Below are positions 60,940-64,000 of a stretch of 64,000 nucleotides of DNA, piece by piece. The stretch is from assembly GCF_032854445.1 (NCBI RefSeq), contig NC_088300.1:28129608-28193607 (forward strand). Reading direction: 5' to 3'. Every line of letters starts with the position of its first letter. Positions within the stretch are counted from its first letter, which is position 1. The notes below the pieces were generated by a model. The model was not told the DNA's origin, did not search any database, and worked only from the letters and a program-made list of their open reading frames with translations. A program made the position numbers and the translations under genes. Source of the DNA: Liolophura sinensis. Taxonomy: Eukaryota; Mollusca; Polyplacophora; Chitonida; Chitonidae.

Positions 60940-61640
60940 CGTGGGTCACTTGACTGAGTTACAAGCACGCCTATATCAGAGCAAGGAGCCAAAACAATTA
61001 CATTTTCAGTCAAAGGAAAAGATGGCCGAAGATTTCAGGCCTTCTTGATAAAGGCATCATAGAGATGTGCACCTCGTCGCCTGACCAGTTTCTACTATTT
61101 TCTTCAGACTGAAAAAGAATGGTAAATTAAGAACTATATTGAATTTAAAGTCATTTAATAAGTTTGTACAATATTTTTACTTCAAAGAGGAAACTTCTGA
61201 GGTGACATTAGAACAGCATCGCCATTTCCAGTGCCCTGCAGGGTTTTCACTAAATCCCTTAAACCAGTGTATTCTGCAGTTTGCTCTAATGGTATCCGTT
61301 GCGGGTAATAAGGTCATGGCTATAAAGGTTTCCAGGGACTATAATGCGATAATGGACCTGTCAGAGCCAGCCATCCAGGACATTGGTTGGTGGACGACCA
61401 ACATGACGAGAAATAATAGTACACTTATTCAGAGACCCCCTTGTCGCTGCTAGCTGGGGTGGCTGGTCCGGCAACATGCGACTTAAAGGCCGATGGTCAG
61501 TGATGGAATCATCCAAGCCACATAAACAAACTTGAGTTATTAGCCGTTCTGTTTGTACTCGAAGCACTGGGTTCAGAAGAATTTAAGGGTAAACATATCC
61601 AAGTAGCTTCTGATAGTATGACCACGTTATATAAATCGCC
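60940..61640 (+). pseudogene. DIRS reverse transcriptase / RNase H remnant
   Basis: FRLKKNGKLRTILNLKSFNK with FVQYFYFK matches the DIRS reverse transcriptase entry region. After a deletion come DIGWWTTNM, GGWSGNMRLKGRWS, HINKLELLAVLFVLEALGS and QVASDSMTT, the RNase H segment typical of DIRS. Several stops and frameshifts. Confidence 0.7.
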
Positions 61641-61644
61641 CGGG

Positions 61645-62055
61645 TGATACTCAAGCTAACTTTTGCCAGTTACAAATTGGTGTCTTTACTAGCTTTGATC
61701 TATGCTCAGCGTGTACAACGCTCAAAGCTCTCAGCCTGTCAGGGATGCACATATCTGCTGATCAGATCTTTTTGATTGATAAGTCGTTAAAAACAATGAC
61801 TCAAAGGCACCCACCAGGTTTTTTTTAACATTTGCAAGTTTCGAGAGAGAAGCATTTGTGTTGTTCATACACTGCTAATTTATTTACAGCGTACTAATGC
61901 CAAATGGAAATGTGACCAGTCGCTACTTTCATTTAAGACTCTACGATCAGTGTCAACGGAAACTATTTCTAAGTGGCTATGTGAAGTCCTTAGGTTATCA
62001 GATATTGACACTGATATAGGACGGAAATATGTTGAAGCCATGTTGCAGTAAATAT
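61645..62055 (+). pseudogene. DIRS tyrosine recombinase remnant
   Basis: Fragments LIYAQRVQRSKLSACQGC, TQRHPPGF and VSTETISKWLCEVLRLSDID resemble the C-terminal part of DIRS/Ngaro tyrosine recombinases. The stretch with the HxxR and Tyr residues is not recognisable. Confidence 0.6.
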
Positions 62056-62205
62056 TCATTTAGGGTTTTCCTGAAGCTGAGCTAGTTAATACCAAATTTC
62101 CAGCTATGTAACGGTTTTAGATATATGTATTTCCACTGGCTGTTGGGAAAGTAGAGAGCACAATATAACAAAAAGTCTGATAAATGTTGTCGGTTGTCAG
62201 TTTGT

Positions 62206-62640
62206 TAAAGATGCAAATGTTATCCCGATAGGCTGAGGCTATCCAAAAAGAGTTCCCCCTCTCATCCCAGCATCTTGGAAAGATCTGCAGGATGGGAGGG
62301 ATTCTACGAGATACCGGCCGAAGCCTGGAGAGATAATACCCACCCTATCTAATGTAACGTCAGCCTAGTATCTCCTCACCCATCAGGCTGCAGGTACTGC
62401 CAACCGATTTGTGCTGTCGGTTTAAAAAGATAGGAACTGAAGGGTGGCCAAGGGTTTATATAGTACCTGGTGGCCTTGCACCTAGTGGGACCGGAAGTCT
62501 CGTTAAAGACTATGGGCATGACAGGCCATGCAAATGTTATCCCTCAAGGCTTCGGCCTGTATCTCGAAGAATCCCTCTCATCCTGCACATCTTTCCAAGA
62601 TGCTGTGAGGAGAGGGGAATTCTAGGGTGACCTTTTTCTG
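62206..62640. repeat. Inverted-repeat 3' end of the DIRS element
   Basis: 62210-62345 is the imperfect inverse of 62525-62632. Both carry CATCTTGGAAAGAT(C/G)TGCAGGAT or its complement, GGGATTCT.CGAGATAC and GGCCGAAGCCT. About 180 bp lies between them. Confidence 0.75.
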
Positions 62641-62769
62641 ACTATATTTGGACGAGTGACGTCACATTAGGCTTTTTCACATAACACACACAGACTGTCT
62701 AGTTTTCGTCATCAAAAATGCATACACATAAATATCTATGACTATATTCACTGAATGTAACTTGAATGG

Positions 62770-63016
62770 AACTAGTTGGTTAGCGCGCTAGCGGAATGAC
62801 CCAGGAGTCTCTCACCAATGTGGTCGCTGTGAGTTCAAGTCCAGCTCATGCTGGCTTCCTCTCCGGCCATACGTGGGAAGGTCTGCCAGCAACCTGCCGA
62901 TGAACATGGGTTTCCCCCGGGCTCTGCCCGGTTTCTACCCATAATGCTGGCCGCCGTCATAAGAGTGAAATATTCTTGAGTATGGTGTAAAACATCAATC
63001 AAATAAACAAATAAAT
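62770..63016 (+). repeat. tRNA-headed SINE
   Basis: Plus-strand copy, well preserved: TTGGTTAGCGCGCTAGCGG, CAATGTGGTCGCTGTGAGTT, core, and tail CATCAATCAAATAAACAAAT. The first bases of the head are missing. Confidence 0.87.
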
Positions 63017-63244
63017 GAATGGAACTATTTCAAGCAAACAATAAGGATGTGACATCACTAATACCCTTTGGGTCATTACAGACCACTGTGAAATTTGATG
63101 CTTTAAAACCATTTTACTTGGTTTGAAAAATTCTTAAAAAATAAATCGAACTGTCTTTCATCTGATATACATGTATACTTCATTTTAGTGTTTTTTTTGC
63201 TGTTAACTTGTACAATTGTAAACTTTCAAACATACATTTCTTAT

Positions 63245-63900
63245 GAGTAGGTCATGCTGTGGGAAAGAAATGGTTCAAGTCCTATTATATATTATAAAGT
63301 AAGATACTAAGCCAGTGTACATGGAGTGTAGTCGGTCATGCTGGGGGAAAGAAATGGTTGAAGTCCCATTATTTATTATAAAGTAAGATACTAAGTGTGC
63401 ATCACAGCCAGTGTACATGGAGTGTAGTAAGTCATGCTGTGGGAAAGAAATGGTTTAAGTCCTATTATATATTATAAAGTAAAATACTAAGTGTGCATCA
63501 CAGTCAGTGTACATGGAGTGTAGTAGGTCATGCTGTGGGAAAGAAATGGTTTAAGTCCTATTATATATTTATTTGATTTATTTATTTGATTGGTGTTTTA
63601 CGCTATACTCAAGAGTATTTCACTTATACGACGGCGGCTAGCATTATGGTGGGTGGAAACCGGGCAAACCCCGGGGGAAACCCACGACCATCCACAGGTT
63701 GCTGACAGACCTTCCCACTTACGGCCGGAAAGGAAGACAGCATGAGCTGGACTTGAACTCACAGCGACCACATTGGTGAAAGACTCCTGGGTCATTACGC
63801 TGCGCTAGCACGCTAACCAACTGAGCCATGGAGGCCCCTATTATATATTAGTAGGATACTAAGTGTGCATCACAGCCAGTGTACATGAAGACACGCTGAA
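63245..63900 (+). repeat. 96-bp tandem array
   Basis: Units start with GTCATGCTGTGGGAAAGAAA at 63251, 63335, 63431 and 63527. The period is 96 bp, except for the first unit, which lacks 12 bp (GTGTGCATCACA). The fourth unit is interrupted by a SINE and resumes at 63837. Confidence 0.93.
63570..63836 (-). repeat. tRNA-headed SINE inside the tandem array
   Basis: Full-length minus-strand copy, near-consensus (CCACGACCATCCACAGGTTG, AGCATGAGCTGGACTTGAAC). CCTATTATATATT at 63557-63569 and 63837-63849 is a 13-bp target-site duplication made of array sequence. Confidence 0.92.
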
Positions 63901-64000
63901 GGAAGCTGCATCAATATCTAGATAAATGTACATACATGTAAATGACCTGAAAATAGACACACTTTGGACATCGGCAACTTTAAAAAATAGGCACGTGTAC

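Larger units (their letters stand above)
59380..62640 (+). mobile_element. Decayed DIRS-type retrotransposon
   Basis: Plus-strand element with DIRS order: gag-like frame, reverse transcriptase and RNase H remnants, tyrosine recombinase remnant, then inverted-repeat DNA. The left end GATAACATTTGCATGG recurs inverted at 62210-62254 and 62514-62556. Frames are broken by many stops, and most of the reverse transcriptase core between about 61150 and 61300 is missing, so it is inactive. It lies upstream of, and antisense to, the recognised PDE exons. Confidence 0.75.

Noticed and set aside
1-64000. CRISPR arrays, operons, bacterial-type promoters or rRNA genes
   Set aside because: The tandem arrays have no unique spacers, all genes are spliced, and no rRNA or intact tRNA gene was recognised. 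The tRNA-like sequences are SINE heads.

Overview
The window is nuclear DNA of an animal, most likely a lophotrochozoan and probably a mollusc such as a bivalve. It is AT-rich, and every gene is split into short exons with GT-AG introns. About a dozen copies of one tRNA-headed SINE are scattered through it. The copies share a core and a 3' tail ending in (AAAT)n, of a type I associate with molluscan genomes. The species cannot be fixed from sequence alone.

Layout: (1) 2202-10852, minus: a PGC-1 family coactivator (PPARGC1/PPRC1/Spargel type), reconstructed as 12 coding exons and 658 residues, with an HCF-binding DHDY motif, an RS domain and a C-terminal RRM. (2) 11748-14016, minus: a small four-exon gene of 125 codons that I do not recognise. 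(3) 14641-19120, plus: a coiled-coil protein resembling human C6orf163, divergent from gene 2 across about 0.6 kb carrying two ACGTCA motifs. (4) 21629-26632, minus: EXOSC1 (CSL4, RNA exosome cap), complete in 8 exons, 196 residues. (5) 27804-36943, plus: FRA10AC1, 12 exons found, extreme N-terminus unresolved. (6) 39987-59200, minus: a cGMP phosphodiesterase of the PDE5/6 group with the end of a GAF domain, the whole catalytic domain and a prenylation-type C-terminus; its 5' part lies beyond the right edge. (7) 59380-62640, plus: a decayed DIRS-type (tyrosine recombinase) retrotransposon. The last 1.4 kb holds one SINE and a 96-bp tandem array split by another SINE.

The main findings are these. 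The genes PGC-1/PPRC1, EXOSC1, FRA10AC1 and PDE6 match a set that in human all lies on 10q23-q24, and the tail-to-tail order of FRA10AC1 and PDE is the same as human FRA10AC1/PDE6C. The PDE gene has a tandem pair of same-phase, apparently mutually exclusive exons near its C-terminus, and a separate last exon ending in a CaaX box (CSVL). A small unrecognised gene sits between the PGC-1 and C6orf163-like genes. Exon structures were assembled by hand from splice sites, reading phase and remembered family sequences; no alignment was run.
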